The translations under genes and the position numbers were made by a program. The notes beneath the pieces are model-generated. The model did not search any database, was not told the origin of the DNA, and saw nothing but the letters and a program-made list of their open reading frames with translations. From contig MU400690.1 in the NCBI GenBank assembly GCA_022578965.1, forward strand, positions 21,174 to 85,173: a DNA stretch of 64,000 nt. The letters run 5' to 3'. Numbering within the stretch: position 1 is the first letter of the stretch; each line of letters begins with the position of its first letter. Below are positions 40,601 to 56,085 of the stretch, piece by piece. This DNA comes from Xylaria sp. FL1777. Lineage: Eukaryota; Ascomycota; Sordariomycetes; Xylariales; Xylariaceae.

Positions 40601-43600
40601 ATATCTTTAATCTTCTTTTTATTGCTTTCTGCTAATTATTAGATTTCTTATTTAAGGTTTAAAACTTTTATGCTTTATATAGCTTTTTTGCTAAGCTAAT
40701 AGTTTAGCAAATATATATTAGTTTTTTAGTTGCTAATGTTCTTAAGTTTTTAAGTTTAAGCTTTTAATATAGTTTATTATTAGTATAATAATTTAGCTTG
40801 TTTTTAGTATTATACTAGCTATTATATAAAGGCCTTAAAAATATAAACTTATTTAAAATTTTACAATAAAGTTTATCTTTAGTAACAAAAAGTAAATAGC
40901 TTATTTTTTGTTAACTATATATAGCAGAAAAGGTAATAATTTTTTATTTATTTAAATAGTAGTTTTAAAGCATTTAATACATTTAATAAAATTGCTAGTT
41001 TAATTAAATTTTTTTTAAATTATATTAGTATCCTAAGTAATAAAGCTGTTTTTATTAACAAAAAAGTCCACAATAATGCTAAATTATGCTTTAAAGTTAA
41101 TAATTCCAGTAATATTACTTTTATAAATTTTATTCTCTATTTTTATAGTAAGCTTTAAGCAAAGTTGTATAAATTTTTCTAGCTTTGCAACGCTTAAAAA
41201 AATAGCTAAAATACTTTACAGTTCTATTAATAAAGCTATTATAAAACATAAATCTAAAAAGCTTATATATTCTTAGTTAAAATAATCTATTAAACTTAAG
41301 TCTTTTTTATTATAAAATCTATACTTTAGTGTTTTTTTAAATAAGTTTAAGCTACTATTATTAGCATAATTGTTATGTTTTTTATAAATTCTTAGTTTAA
41401 AAAGATTAAAGCTTTAGCTTGCACTTCGTAAAATCATTAATGCTAGTTATGTTAGCCTTTTAGGCTTATTTACTTCTTTTAGCATTATTAACATAAAATT
41501 AGCACTAAGCCAAAGTTTAGTTAAAAATACTACTTTTTTAAAAAGCAGCAAAAGTATAACAATTAGCAACTTTTATTTTTTTAGGTTATTTTTAAATAAT
41601 AAATATATAGTATTATATTAGTTTAAAATTTTTAAAAGCATTTTGTTAAACTTTAACTTATCTTTTAACGTTTAAAAATCTAAGGCAATATAAGCAAAAA
41701 ACAATATTACTTAATTATTTCATTAGTTTTAATCGCAAATAACCTTTATTATTTTATAGTAACGCTTTTTTAAAAAAGTAGTTATAAAGCTAAATTAAAG
41801 CATATAAATATATATAATAAAACCGTTATAATTTATTTTATTATTAATTTGCACTATTAAATAGTTTAATAAAAAGCTAGTTTTATAAGTACTACTTAGT
41901 AATTTTTATTTATTAAGTTAATTAACTAACTGTAATATTAGCTAAAAGCTTACTTGTGCTTTTTTAGCTGCTGTTTGTTAAAATTCTATGTTTTTTTTCG
42001 AAAAGTTTACGCTTCTATAAAAAAAAGCATCCTTTATATTTACTTAAGTTAAAATCTTATATAATAAAGTTTTTAGTTAAGCTTTATATTTTAACTTATT
42101 GCTTTCTTTTTTTAAAACAAGCTATAGCATATTTAGCTCGATTTATTAATTCGGACTTTTACTAAGGTTATTTAAAAACAGTAGTATTGTTTTTAGCATT
42201 AGCTTAAGAACTTTTATTATTTTAAAATATAATTTAGCTTTTATTTAAGCAATTGTTTAAATAAAAATACTAAAGTACTTTAGAACTCCTATTATAAAAT
42301 CCCTAAAAATAACATTTATTTTTTTGTTTAAAAAGTTTTTAAACTTCTTAGCTTACATTTTTTTAAATTCCAAATTTCTTTTTATAAGCCTTGCTTTTTA
42401 TATCCTTTAAAGTCTTTAATAATCAAAACCTTCTATTTTTAATAAAATATTTTGCTTAGAAAAATTATTGTTTATTTATATATCCTTAATATTAAGTTAA
42501 ATAAAAGACTTATTGTTATTTAAATAAACCTTCTTAATTGTTTAACTTATAAAAAGCTTTTTTTTTAGCTTTTTAGGTTTTTTTTTATCTTTTGTTTAAT
42601 AAAAGGTAGCTTTTTTTAATAAAAGTTTATAACAATTAGCTTAAAACATATTTACGCTAATCTTTCTGCTTAATATATAGCCTTGCAAAATTTCAATGCT
42701 ATTTATATTATAAAAAGTACTTTATATAAAGTTCTAATTAGTTGCAATAAAGCTATTATTTAGCTTACTGTTTATTAAGTTATTTCTTTTAATATTACAA
42801 GCTTTTGCTAATTTTATTTTATAAAATATAAAAGTTTAATTATTAGATTTTTTACTCGAAAATTAAGCTAGCTGCTTATTTTCTAGCTAGTAAAGTTTCT
42901 TATTTTTTAGTTCTCTTTGTTTGTTTTTTATTTTAGCATTTAAATCTTTATTATTTAAAACAAAGTCTTTTTTTTAGAGTTAATAATAAGCTTTTTGCTT
43001 TAGCAGCTTATTATTGCTTAAAACAAAGTTATATATTCATTTTATTGCAGCGTTAAATATTCTTTTTTTATTTTTGCTAATTTTTATAACTTTTAAGAAA
43101 ACTTTTATGCACTTAAAGCTTATAGAAAATTTTAGCCTTTTTAAATACTATTTAAAGTTTTAGTATATAATGTTTTCTTATTTTAATTTATAAGTAAAGC
43201 TGCACTTATAAACGTAATAATTGTTTATACTACATTTTTAACAAATAGTTGCTTTTACTAAATAAAGATTGTTTAACCTTATTTATTATAAAAAATTAAA
43301 CAATTATTTATTTTGTTTTTATTTTTTAAAATTATATTTACTTTTTTATAAATACCTAGAAGTTATAGCATTAATACTAAACATTTGCTTCTTTAATAAG
43401 TTTATATTAATTTTGTAATATTATAGTGCTTATAGTCCTTAATTAATAAGCTAAACATACTAATTCTGCAGTTCTTTTAGCATTTCTTTTAGTTTTTTTT
43501 TTATAATTGCTACGTTCTTTTGTTTTAATTCTAGCTATTATATTTGCTTAATAATATTATTTATGTTTTAATTATAAGCAAAATGTTAAGCTAGTTTTAC

Positions 43601-44700
43601 TTGCTACTTTTTAATAATAACTTTTTTAGCAGCTAATATAATTATATTAATAGCTAGCTTAGCAGCATTAATAGTAATATATAAAAGTTTATTAAGGTTA
43701 TAATTATATAAATAATTAACCTTTTTTTATGCTTTATGTGCTTTTTTTGTTTTTTTAAAGTAAAGATTAGCTTAAATTCTCTATTTATTTAAATGTTTAA
43801 TGTTTTATAAAAATTCTTATATAACATTTTATTTAAGTTATTATATAACTTCTTAAAAGACTTTATTACTTTAGTTTTATTAAACAAGCTTTATCTTTTT
43901 ATAGCTTTTTTACTTATAAAAATAGCATGCTTTTTTCTTTTTTTTAAGGCTTGCTTATCTAAAAATAAGTGCTATAAAAAAGCAATAGCTACGTTTTGCG
44001 TAAAGTCTTTAAGCAATAGCTAGCTTACAACTAAAAAACCTTGCCTTTTATTTTCTAATAAAAAATAGTATTAGCTTAAAAAACAAAGTATATTTTTAAT
44101 TATTAACTACTTTTTATATTAACACGTAAGCTTAAACTTGTTTAATATAAATAAGCGTTAAATTTGCCTATATTATAACTTTTAGAAGTTTTAGCAATAT
44201 TTACTCTTTTTTAAGCTTGTTTTTTATTTTTTTCGTTTATATAAAAACGATTATATTTTTTCCTTTAAAAAGCACTAGTTTTCCAGTAAAAATCCTTTCT
44301 TTTTAGCTCCTTAAAAGTTCTTAGCAATAAATCTTTTAGCTATGCTATCCTAAGAATTATATTAGCTTTTTAACACTTAATTACTGTTTTGCTAAAAAAA
44401 ATAAAAACGCTTTATAAGCTAAGCTAAAAAAAACAGTTCAACATTTTTATACGTTTATTTTAAGCTTTATTAATTAAAAGCTGCTAGCTTAAATGCCTGT
44501 TACTAATTGTAGCTAAACTGCTTATGCTAAATAAATTTTGCTTATTGCTAGCTAAAACAGCTAGATATAATATATCGTAACTTATACATAAAAATTATAG
44601 CAATTAATTAATAAACAAATCAAACATATAAATTAATAATAATAAATTGTTTGTTTGTAGGTTTTATAGTATTATCTGTTATAAATAAAAGATTGTAGCA

Positions 44701-44993
44701 ATATAATTGCGCTAAATTTACTACAATACTTTAATTGCAAAAAAATAAGTTATAACTTATGTATTTAAGCAATTAAGCTATATATAAATTAAAAAATAAA
44801 ACAATTAATAAAAAAGCTATATAATAATACAAATAAAGCAACTATAGCTAATTTTTATTATGTTGTTTGTAATGTTTAAATTTATGCTTTAAAATTTAGC
44901 GCAATATTTACTTTTTTATTCTTATTATATAACTTAGCTTAAACTTACTTTAATTAATTAGTTAGCTTGTTTAGCTACTTTACTTTATTTTAA
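44701..44993 (+). repeat. 293-bp terminal inverted repeat, right (copy 2)
   Basis: Equivalent of 8,961-9,253. It starts at ATATAATTGCGC and ends CTTTATTTTAA, inverted relative to 37,328-37,620. Confidence 0.85.
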
Positions 44994-45660
44994 TAGTTAA
45001 TAATAAAAGGCTAGCAATAAGAAAAATGTTATATATTACTATAATATAGCTAATGCAATAATAGTATAGCTTTAAGATTTTAGTATGCTTAGTAAACATA
45101 TATTTTATAAATATTAGCTAAATATAACTTTACTATATTAAGTTATTTACTCTTATTTTTAGGATTAGCATTATTGCTAAAAAGCATTACAACAAATAGT
45201 TTATAATATATAAAAGCTAAACATTAATTAGCATATATACTTAAACTAAGCTAAACAAAAATACGTACTACAGAAAACATAGCAGCTAAAGCAAAGTAGA
45301 TTTTTAAATAACTGCAATAAGTTAGTAGCTATTTTTAGCTACAAATTAGATTTATAAACGTACTAAAATAAGCATAAGCTAAAGTAATAATAGTAGTAAT
45401 AATAATAAGGTTAGTTATTAAAACAAGTAAAATTAGCAAAGGTAAACAAACAAGCATTTTTTTTAATACTTATATAATTAGCATTTTAGCTATGTATAGC
45501 TTTATTAGCTACTTTTGCAATTAGTACACTTTTATATAAATTATATCCTATTTTTTAACTTTAATAATGCTTAGAAAATCTTTATTTAAGTAAATTATAG
45601 CTTTATTAACAACTCTTTTTTTTATTTACTTTTAAACAACCTTTTTAACTATATATATTT
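44994..45660. other. Intervening sequence containing the empty insertion site
   Basis: Equivalent of 9,254-9,924 in copy 1. At about 45,646-45,668 it keeps the uninterrupted target CTATATATATTTATATATAC into which the 2-kb element inserted in the other copy. No gene seen. Confidence 0.7.
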
Positions 45661-47335
45661 ATATATACGCTATACTATTTAAATATAAATTAAATATGTT
45701 AGTATATATACTATACATAAACTAACTACTAACTAAAATAGCTAAACATTTTTATAAAGCTATTTTAGAACTTTTAATAGCTAAACAATTTTGCAAAGCT
45801 ATTGCTAAACTAAACTTATCTTTTTTGTAATATTAACTTATATAAACTGCTTTTAAATATATATTAATTACAACTTAATAATACTTTTAATAAAATAGCT
45901 CGAATTAAACAATTAGTTTACTATACTTTTGCTAGCCTTTTTATTTCTAATAACTTTACAACTAAACACTTTTATTAAACTATTTAACCTTTTGAACTAA
46001 TATTTCTTCGAGTTCCTTAAAATACTTAACGCATAGTATAATTAATATTAGTTCTAAAGTACTTTTACTTCTTAATCTAAAAATCTTGTTTTTAAGCAGT
46101 AATACTTTTATGCTTTTGCTATACTATTAACGTATAAACTCTACAAATTTTATAAACGTTTAAAATTTCTTTAAAAACCAAGGTACTTTATACGCAGTAT
46201 AATTTATACTGTTCTAGGAGTACTTACGTTTTTCTAAATAGCTCATAGTATATAAGTCATTCTAGGTTGTTTTTAGAACCTTTTTTTAACTATACAGTCA
46301 CTTAATAACATTAATAGCTTCGTGGGCTAACTTATACCTACTTAATTAACTAACTTACCTAATATATATAGCTATAAACTTTGCTAAAGGTATAACACTT
46401 TTGTTTTTATATTAATTAGTTATTGCTACAAGTACTATTATTTTAGCTAAGTCTTAAACTAAAGCGCTTAGTTAACTAATTAGCTAGTTAGCTAGCTAGT
46501 TAGTTAACTAGTTAATTTATTTATTAACTTACTAATTTACACTTTTTTTAATTAATAAATATATTTAATTTAATATAAATTACATTTATAATAAAGTAGC
46601 AAATTATTGCTCCTAATATAAGTAGTTAGATTTAATCAATTGGAATTAATTAGCTAACGCTATATTAAACGGCTATTTTAGGCCTTAGCTAACCTAACAT
46701 CTTACTAAAAAAGCTACCTAAATAAAAATAAAAAGTTAACGCCTTAGCTTAATTTGCTATATAACCTTTAGTTTTTTACATTATAATTAAAATATATTAT
46801 TAAGTAAATATAACATAACACTACAAAATACGCTATTATAGCATTATTAGTTATTTTCTTTTTTAGAATAATATATTATTTTATATTGTTTTATTACATA
46901 ATATGTTTATAAAGGCCTATAAATACCCTAATTCTTATATTTTTCTGTATTAAAATAAAGCAAAAAAGCCTATAAAGATTATATTTTTTCTTTAAGTATA
47001 AAGAAAAAATATAATATATTTATCTTATAACTACCTTTAAATATACCTAATTAATTAAAACATTAGAAATTTAGCATTTAAACAAAACAGAATTAATTAA
47101 AGTTAATAATTAAAATATAGCTATTTTTAGTAATATAGTTTATAAAAAGTCCACTATAAAAGCAAAAACATTGCAGTAATATTTTGATGTTTAGCTATAT
47201 AACTAAGCCATATTTAGCCACTAAAGGCTTTTATAAATACATACCTTTTAAGCTATACATACTAGCATTAATACTTATAGCTATTACGTTTTAAGTATTA
47301 ATAATACTAGAAAATATTATTAGATCTTGTTTTAA

Positions 47336-47366
47336 AAAAACAAGCAATTAAAGCTGCTTGTTTTCT
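47336..47366. other. Conserved hairpin, copy 2
   Basis: AAAACAAGCA and TGCTTGTTTT around the same 8-base loop as at 13,602-13,633. The stem is intact for ten pairs, and one base at its foot has changed from T to C. Confidence 0.55.
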
Positions 47367-50300
47367 GTATATATAGCATTTCTTCTTTTTTTTTTTTAAT
47401 TATTAAAAATGCCTTTAATACATTTATTTTAATTCTTTTAAGAACTAATATACTTTTGTTTTATATTTTCTGTTAGGTTTAAGCAGCATATACTATATAC
47501 TACTAGCATTAAAAATGCTTACACTATAGTACCCTTGTTTAATTAATAGCTATACTAGTTTAATCTTTGCTAAAATGTTTTAATGTTTTATGTTTTTATA
47601 ATATATCCTTATAGTAAAATATATAAAATAAAAGTAAATTTTTCTGCTTTGCTACATATTACTTCTATTAATTATAATAAACTTCTATTTATTAATTATT
47701 AAATATATTGCTTTTTATAAAAAAATCAAGATTATATATAGTTTTATTATAACTATACTATTTTAGATTATATTTTTATGTTTTTTATTTTTTAAAAACA
47801 ACTTATTTTAGTTAATAAAGATTTAGTTATATTATTATTTCATTTGTTATGTTGCGCTACTTTTTTACTTACTTTAGGCTTTTTAGCAATAATTATTAAC
47901 CTAAAAAATAGCTTATATATATTATTAATACTTGTATAAACTATATTAATATGCTAATTATTGCTTTTAACTGCTGTTTAATAATTAATAGTAGTTTAGC
48001 TAAAGTACTTTAAGGTTTTATAATTATAGCTATATAGTATGCTATATAATATTATTGGTTTTTATTTTCTTACACTTAATTAACGAATTTTGCTAGGCTT
48101 ACATATTTATTGAAGATTTATAATAACTTTTCTTTTAATAGTAATAACCTTTAAAAACTATTAGCAATACATAAAATCAATATTATAGCAAACTAGCTAT
48201 TTATTTATAACTGTTATAGTTTGCTTAATATTTAAGCAACAAATATAGCACTTAATTTTTTACGTTTTATGTTTTGCTATTTAAAGCTAAATAATAGTTA
48301 ACTAGTTAATAATGTAAAACTAAAAGCTTTGTTTTTAAGTAAAGCGTTATATTACGCTTAGCACTAAAACAACTTCTATAAGTATAAATTTATTATATAT
48401 ATATTATATTAAACTATTAAAGCTTATAGCTATATAATTATTATACTTAAATTAACTAATAACTAAAACTTTACTGCTAAAGCTATATATTATATTACGG
48501 TTAACTTATGTTTTATGTTAATTAAATAGCAAACTACTAAACTAAACTATTTATTACTATTATTAAATAACATATGTTTTAACTGCTATATATTAAAACA
48601 TTTCCCGTTATTATTAGCTAAAATGAACTACTATTATACTTTTTATGTTCGGTTTATAAAGTAAATAACTATAAAGTAAAAAAAACATTAGCAATAACTA
48701 AAATATAAGCATAATTAATTAGTTAAATTAAAAAATAAACAGAACAATTTACGTAAAAAGACTTTGTTTTTACTTAAACAAATATATAACACACGCTAAA
48801 AATAGCTGCTTTATTAGCAGTACAAAGTATAAAAAAATAGCCTAGGTTTAAGTAATTTATTATACTATATATATATTCCTGAGTTTTTTGTTATAACTAT
48901 AATAAATAGCAATATTTTATAATATATAACTAATATTAATTAATATAAGTTTAGTTTTTTTAGGTTAGTAAATAAGTTATAAATTATTATAAAAAACCTT
49001 ATAATATTTAAGTCTTAATTTTAGATTTGTTTTTTTTTTAAATCCATTAGTTATTTTAGTTATTTATTAATTTAATTATAGTAGTACATATGTTATAAAA
49101 GTAAAATATTTAATAATTATTATTAGCTATTTTTTCTAAGTAAAAAAATCATCTAAATTCTTATAAAATAATAGAATTAATTTTTTTTATAACAAAATTA
49201 ATGTTTTTTATAGCAAGCAATACTTGTTTTACCTTTTATAATAACATATTATTTAATATATAATTAGTTTTATTTGTTTTTATATCATTAAAACATATAT
49301 TTAAATAAAGCTGCTTTATAACATCTTAAAACAGTTTTACAAAATACTTATAAAAGAGCTATTTCTTTTTAATGTATTAAGTACATTTAATAGTTAGTTT
49401 AATGCTATAAACATTTTTGTTTAAAACATTCTAAGCATAAGCTTTTTTTAAAATAAATAACTCTATTTGTTTTTAAGTGTTATAATTAACGTTTGTTGTT
49501 TTAATGCTATCTTTAATTATAACATAGCTATTTTATAAATATTTGCTTTTATAAGCAATAATAAACATAAATAAATCTTTTTTATTATATGTTTATAAAA
49601 CTAGTTTTTAGTCCGTAAAAAGTAATAAAAATTCTAGTAGTATTAAAATTATAACGTTAAAAAATTAATTTTTTATTAATTTTACTTCATTAGTAAATAT
49701 TATATAGTATAAATAGTAAATTAAATAGCTAATATATATAAAATTCTTTAAATAAACAAAAAAATCCCTTGCTTTTGTAGTAATAACTAGCATATATATA
49801 TTATATTTAGAATTAATAATCTGCTAAACAAGAAATAATACAGCTAAAAAATTTGCTATGTTTTTTTAAGCATTTAAAATACTGTTTAAGTAATATTAAG
49901 CTTATAACTTAAATTAAAGCAACAGCTAAATTTTAGGCTTTATATATAAACAATTTTCTGCTTTTGCAAAAATTAATGCATAAAAGCTTAACTAGTAATT
50001 TATTAATTAATTTTCTTACAAAAATAAAGCATAGTAGTTGTTTTTCTTTTTTTTAATAGCTTTAAGCTTTTAATTAGTATAAAGCTATTATAGCTAACTG
50101 TTTTTTTACTTTTAACCTTTTGTTGCTTAGTATTAACTTTATAGTAAGATTATTAATAATGTAATTAAATCTGGTTTTTTTTAAATATTTATTAACCTTT
50201 CGAATTTTAAGTTATATTATACCTTAAAATTAATGTTAAACAAAGGTTTTAAGTGCAATATTAAACAAATTCATACTTTTTTTCTAACCTTACGGATTTT

Positions 50301-51849
50301 AACAACAAATATTTATATTATTATAGCTTCTCTTTTTACTTCGGTAATTTGTTTGTATAGAAAAGAAGTTTTAAGCACTAAAAATTAAAAATATATTTAT
50401 AACTGTAAGCCTATTTAAAAGAAATCCAAAAAGTTAAATAAAACTAGTTGTTATTTAGCAATAATGCTAATAAAAAAAAAAAAACAAGTCTTGTTACAAT
50501 TATGCTTTTTAAATAAAATGCGTAATTACGTAATAATTGCATATAGTATTACTTTTTATATATGCTATTTTTACGTTTTAAATTAGTTTTTTTAGTAAGC
50601 TTACTAAACCTAGTTTATTGTTTTATAAAAAAAGCATTTTAAAAGTAAAAAATAAAAAGCTTTAATAAAAAGCTTAATAATATTATTAAAAAAAGATTAA
50701 TTATTAATACAGTAAATAATAGTAGCAAAACTAACTTTTTAGCTAATAATTATATACTAAAGATTAAGCTATACTAATTATAACGCTTATAGTAAAAAAT
50801 AGCGCTTAAAAATAAATTTTATTAAAAACATAATATTTTTAGTTTTTAACTTTCGCTTTAATAACTTAAGTAATGCTACTACTTTTATTACTGCTAGCAT
50901 TTATAAATACATAGCTATTGTTTACTATATTAATAACCTAAGTAGTGCTAATATTTTTATTGCTGCTAAAAATCATAAGCGTTTTGCGTTTTTTTTTTTT
51001 TTTTTTTAAATATAAAGTAATTATACCTTTTAGTTTTTAGCACTAATTTTATTATTACTACTAGAATAAAGTAGCATAAAATAAAGTAGCATAGCTATAA
51101 ATACTAGTTTAATACTTTTATATACTAAATAAACCATATAATACATATTTTAGTACAGTAAATTAATTAGTATTAAAGAAATAAAATAATTAAATAAAAC
51201 ATGCTTAATTAATGCTAAACTTTTATAACTTTTACTGTTTGTTCTTTTTATATGTTTTAAATTTATTGCTAAGTTTATAAAAAAATAAGTATACCTTTTG
51301 TTTAACTATATTGCAACTAAGCTATGCTTAAATATATTATATAATTACCTTATTTATTATAATTTATTTTATTACTTATTTATATATTTTATATAGCTAT
51401 ATATAAAAAAGTTAATTAAGCATATATATTAAAAAAAGCGTAAGCTTTCTATAAGTCTTAAAGTACGCTATAAGCTAGCTACTTTAAAACTTAAAAAGTG
51501 CCTTAAATCAAAAAAAAAATAACATTAAAGAATATATAATAATTTTCCTTTTTCTTTTTTGTTTTATAAGCACTACTTGTTTATTTAGCTAATTAATACG
51601 CTATTAATGCTATAGCTAGCTACTAATAGGTTTAAAAAAACAGTAAGTAAGCTAAAAAACATACTAACTACTATAAAAAACCCACCTTTTTCGTAAGAAG
51701 TAAAAAAGTAAAGTAGCAAAAAAAAAACATAAATATGCATATAGCGTAAAAGCAGCCTTTATATAAAGGTTACTAAAGTAGCGCTAGCTTAATCAATAAA
51801 CTAAACATACTAAACAGTTAAACTAAGCATTTCTAGTAATTAATATATT

Positions 51850-52030
51850 ATTAATTAATGAATTAATTAATTAATTCACTTTAACGTTAAGTATAAAGCT
51901 TTAGCTACTTTATATACTTTTTAAAAGGTTTTAAATATAGCAAACTTTATTTATAATATAATAAAATATATTAGTACAAAAAGTTTAATTAATTAATTAA
52001 CTAATTAATTAAGTAATCAATTAATTTAAC
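51850..52030. repeat. Two TTAA-type arrays (copy 2)
   Basis: Runs of TTAATTAATTAA at about 51,853-51,880 and 51,986-52,030, matching those at 18,110-18,300 but broken by a few transitions. They lie immediately beyond the C-terminal end of the Helitron transposase frame. Confidence 0.8.
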
Positions 52031-53931
52031 TAATATATATAGTATATTATTACTAGATATAATGCTATTTTATGCCTTTAAAGGCTTTATTATTTTAATG
52101 CTTATAGTTACTACAACTTAATTCTTTAAGCTAAAAACTATTAGTTCTTTATTTAGTATGCAGATTATTTAGCAAATAGTTAATATATTATAAGATTTTA
52201 ATTATTTTATATTTTTTTTTCCTTTATATTAATAAATCTGTTCTTTAATTTAGTTTTTATGTTTATATTATTTAACTTATTTATTAATGCTTAATAATTA
52301 ACAAAAAAGCAGGTATTTAAAAAAACATTTAGCTTTATACTGCCGAGTAACCGTATGCTATTTAAATTAGTAAACTTTAATAATTAAACATATATAAATA
52401 AAAATCTTTTGCTGCTTTTTTTTTTATTATTAGTCTTTTTGCTACTATTTGTTGTTTTATTTAAACATAAAGCAACCTTAAAAAACGTTTTTCTTTAGGC
52501 CTTATACTTAGTTATAGCTAAGCTAGTTATATAAGCTATGCTTGTTTAACTAAAAATAACAGGCAATTTAATAACCTTTAATACTTCTACCTTTTGTTTT
52601 TTAGAACTAGAAAACAGTAGTATAATACTACTTTTTAAAGCTAAATAATATATTGTTTTATTATTTACTTTTTTAATAAAAACATAAGCAAGCAGTTCTA
52701 TGTAAAAATAAATACTTAGCGCTAAGCAAATATATATTACTATAAAAAACAAAATAAACCTTTTCGCTAGAAATTCACTTCTGTTTACTATATTTAAACC
52801 AAAATAAATGTTAGTTGTTATAATAATTAACATTTCTTTACTAAATAAATTATAAGCTAAAATAGCTAAATTAAATCTTATGTTTTTATAAGAACTTTCT
52901 TTTTTTTTTTTATTACTTGCATTTATTTGTGCATATAAGTATTCTTAAACCTTAGTAAAATATTTTATTGTTAGTATATTTAGCTCGTGTTTTAACAAAA
53001 AAATAAATAAAAACAAAGCATAGTTATTATACTATAAAAACAACTATGCTGCTTTAAAGTTAATAATATACTACAGCTTATTATTACGTATAATAAGTTA
53101 AAATTTATTAATAGGCCTAAAATAAAGCAATAAAAAATTATTTATTGCTTAAGCATTTAGTATATTTTAGTTTTTTTTAGTTTAAGTTCTAAAGCAAAAT
53201 TAATCTAAAAAACTACACAATTATATATTGCTTTATGCTTTTATTTGCTGTTTTAAGCAAACTAATTTTACAACGTTTTTTATTAGTACTAAGCTTTTAG
53301 CTTCTTTAATAGCACAAGCAATTTAAGCAATTGTTGCTTTTTTATTACTATTGCTTATAATTTTAATAGCTTTATAAATAATATAACTTTTATATTTGTT
53401 ATTTATATTTTATATATATTAATTGCTAAAATTATAATTGTTGCTTTTTAAGTTTTATTATTAGTATTTTTTTTATTTTTTATGCGTTAAGTGCTTACTT
53501 AAAGTATAGCTATATGTTGCTTGTATAAAAGCTATTAAATTTGTTAAACTTTTAGCTAGCAATATGCTACTTATTAAAAAAAACTAAGCAAAGTTGCTAG
53601 CTATAAAAATATATAAAAGGCTACTAAATTGTTTTTTGTTTTTTATATTATAGTTTTTACGCATAGCTTTTTCGACTTAAAATAAAAGTTCAGCTAAAAC
53701 TATGCTAATTTTATTAATAATAAAAACAAGCTTATTTTGCTATAATTATATAATACCTTTATTTTTTAATGTTAAACTTCGAAGAGTTTATTTATTGCAT
53801 ACTTTAAACCCTATTGCTAAATATATTATAACGCTATTAATACTTACTGCTGCGCTTTTAATAAAAGCAGTAATTAATATTCTGTTTTTTTTTCCTAACC
53901 GAAAAAACACTTTATATATAGCTTAAATAAT

Positions 53932-53961
53932 AACAGATTTTTTAATGCTGCTTTGTTTTCC
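53932..53961 (-). other. Remnant Walker A motif of the PIF1-type helicase
   Basis: Reads GKQSSIKKSV, derived from GxPGTGKSxx by G-to-A and C-to-T changes, followed about 25 codons later by the VLITA (VLxTAPTG) block. Position and spacing fit PIF1 and Helitron helicases. Confidence 0.75.
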
Positions 53962-56085
53962 TAAAAAACTAATAATAATAAGTAGTTTTAATACATTTTT
54001 TTGTACTATGTTAGCATTAAAGTTAAGCTTTTAGCACACAAGCAAAACTACTTTACTTTATTTTATATTTAAACTTTTTTTTATATATATTATACGGCTA
54101 ATAATGCAGTATTTTATTAAAAAAAAATATTTAACAAAAGCAGTATTGCTTTTAAAATTATTTAATGCTAATATTTAGAAATATTATTAGTTTTAGTTAA
54201 ACTTAAAACTTAATATTATAAACTTACTTCTTTTAACTAGGTTTTTATAGTTATATATATAACTTAGCTTTTTTAAAACAATGTACTTATTTTTTTTTTT
54301 AATGTGGTTTTTTAAAATTGCTAATTTAGGTTACATTAGTTGTATTAATGCAACGCTAATTTATTTAGCTAGTATAACATTATTACTATTTTTACTATTT
54401 CTTATTTAGTTAAAAATATTTGTTTAATTCTTAGTAAATATATTAAAACGCGCATTTTTAATGTTTTTAACGTTTGCTTGCTAAATAAGTTATTTAAAAT
54501 TATTTAATATACTAAATAGTTTATTTATTTTTTTAAGTAACTATTTAAACCGGTTAAAATTATAGCATAAAAAATATAGAGATTTTTCCGGCTAGTTTTT
54601 TTCTATGTTTATTAGTTGCTAATTGTTATTAAATAATAAGTTATTATTATTTATTAAATTAGCTTATTGATCTTTTTATGCTTTAGCATTTTTTACTGCT
54701 TTTTTTTTTAACTTTTTTTAGCTAATTTAGATTTTTAACTTTAAATAAAAGCCTGCTATTTAACTAAGCATAATAATAATTTTAAAGTTTAAAAGCAAGC
54801 ATCCTAATTAAAGTACTAAAACAATGCTATAAAACAAATAATAAAAGCTTTAGTATAACGCTCCGATTTAAATCGTTTATATTTATATTATTAATAAGTT
54901 ATTTACTAAAAACTAAAATTTGCTTTTTATTAATAAGCTTTTAAACTATTTTTTTAAAAAAAAAAGTATTTTTGTTTATTAAAAAATAATGTAGTAATAA
55001 TTCCTTTTTTAGTTTTTCTGTAAAATAAAAGCTGCTTATATAATTATATAAACATATATTTTAAAGCATTATTTCTTTATGCACATAAACTTGCATATAA
55101 AAAAAAACTTAACTCTTTTTGCTTAATAAGTTTAATAGTAGCTAAATAGCATTAAAACTAAAGCAGTTAATTATGCACTATAAGAAAATCTCTAGTACGT
55201 AAATATAAAAGTAGTTAAAATTAACTATAGCTTAGTTTTTTATAAATAAATAATAGTTTAACATTTTAAGCAAATTAGCATAAACTTTAATAGCTAAAAG
55301 CTTTTAAATAGTTGCTAGCTTATTAAAAAGCAAAGCTATAAACCTGCAAGAAATTATATTAGCTTTATTATCTATTATAAAAAATAGCATAATAAAATCG
55401 CTTTTTATTTTTTCTATGTTTTTTTTATAAAGTTGTTTCTATTAATATTATGCTATTTAATTTAGGATTTTCTTTGCAAACATTATAAGTTTATAATGTT
55501 TAATTAGTACTTTTGTTATATAATTTAGCATATAATATATAATAAAAAAAGTTTAAGGGCGTTCTTATAAAAATGTAAAGTTATAATTGCATTAAAATAT
55601 TAATGCTATAGTTAAATTAGTTTTGCTAACATATAAATAGTTTCTTTTAATTTTAATAAAGCTATTTTTAGTTATATATGTTGCTTTTACTAACGTTTAA
55701 AAATAGCTAAATTAACAAGCTGTTTTTTTATGTAGTTCTTTTTAATAAGTATTTATATAAGCGTAGTAGTTATTACAAGCGTTTAAAAAAGCATGCTGCT
55801 ATTTTATATATAACATTAATAATGTTTTATTAAACTAAAAATGCTTTAGTATATTTAAAACATTAATACAAGTAATAGCATAGCTAACATTATTAACTAA
55901 ATTATTATTTAAACATTACTTTTTTTATTAGTATTCCAAATTTTAATTATTTAGTAAGCATAATGCACCTCGTTAAAAAAAGAATTTATATAGCTAATAA
56001 TACGCTTTTTTAGGCCTAAAATCTTATTAGTAGCTAAATCATTAATTAGTTTATGCATTGTAGTATTACTAGCTAGCTATAACAT

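Larger units (their letters stand above)
37328..44993. mobile_element. 7.67-kb element with 293-bp terminal inverted repeats (copy 2)
   Basis: Second copy of the element at 1,588-9,253, same orientation and same ends, slightly less mutated. The minus strand has protein-like pieces near 44,200-44,340 (a LKDLLLRTFKELKRKDF-type segment that keeps a TGG codon) and near 43,430-43,560 (coiled-coil-like LKEMLKELQ). They are in different frames, so I cannot give one gene model. No DDE, RT, tyrosine recombinase or HUH motif was found. It was duplicated as part of the large segment rather than transposed independently, because its flanks match too. Confidence 0.6.
45661..52199. other. Long RIP-degraded duplicated stretch, genes not assignable (copy 2)
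   Basis: Equivalent of 11,931-18,463. It holds the GTTA/GCTA tetranucleotide run near 46,470-46,515, the conserved hairpin at 47,336-47,366 and the TTAA arrays at 51,850-52,030. I see no supportable gene in it. Confidence 0.5.

Noticed and set aside
53702..53926. Plus-strand 74-codon open frame starting with ATG, which can be extended with few stops to about 55,600 as a Phe/Leu/Ile-rich, membrane-like protein
   Set aside because: It is the antisense of the Helitron transposase. The minus strand here carries Walker A, motif Ia and Walker B in one frame.
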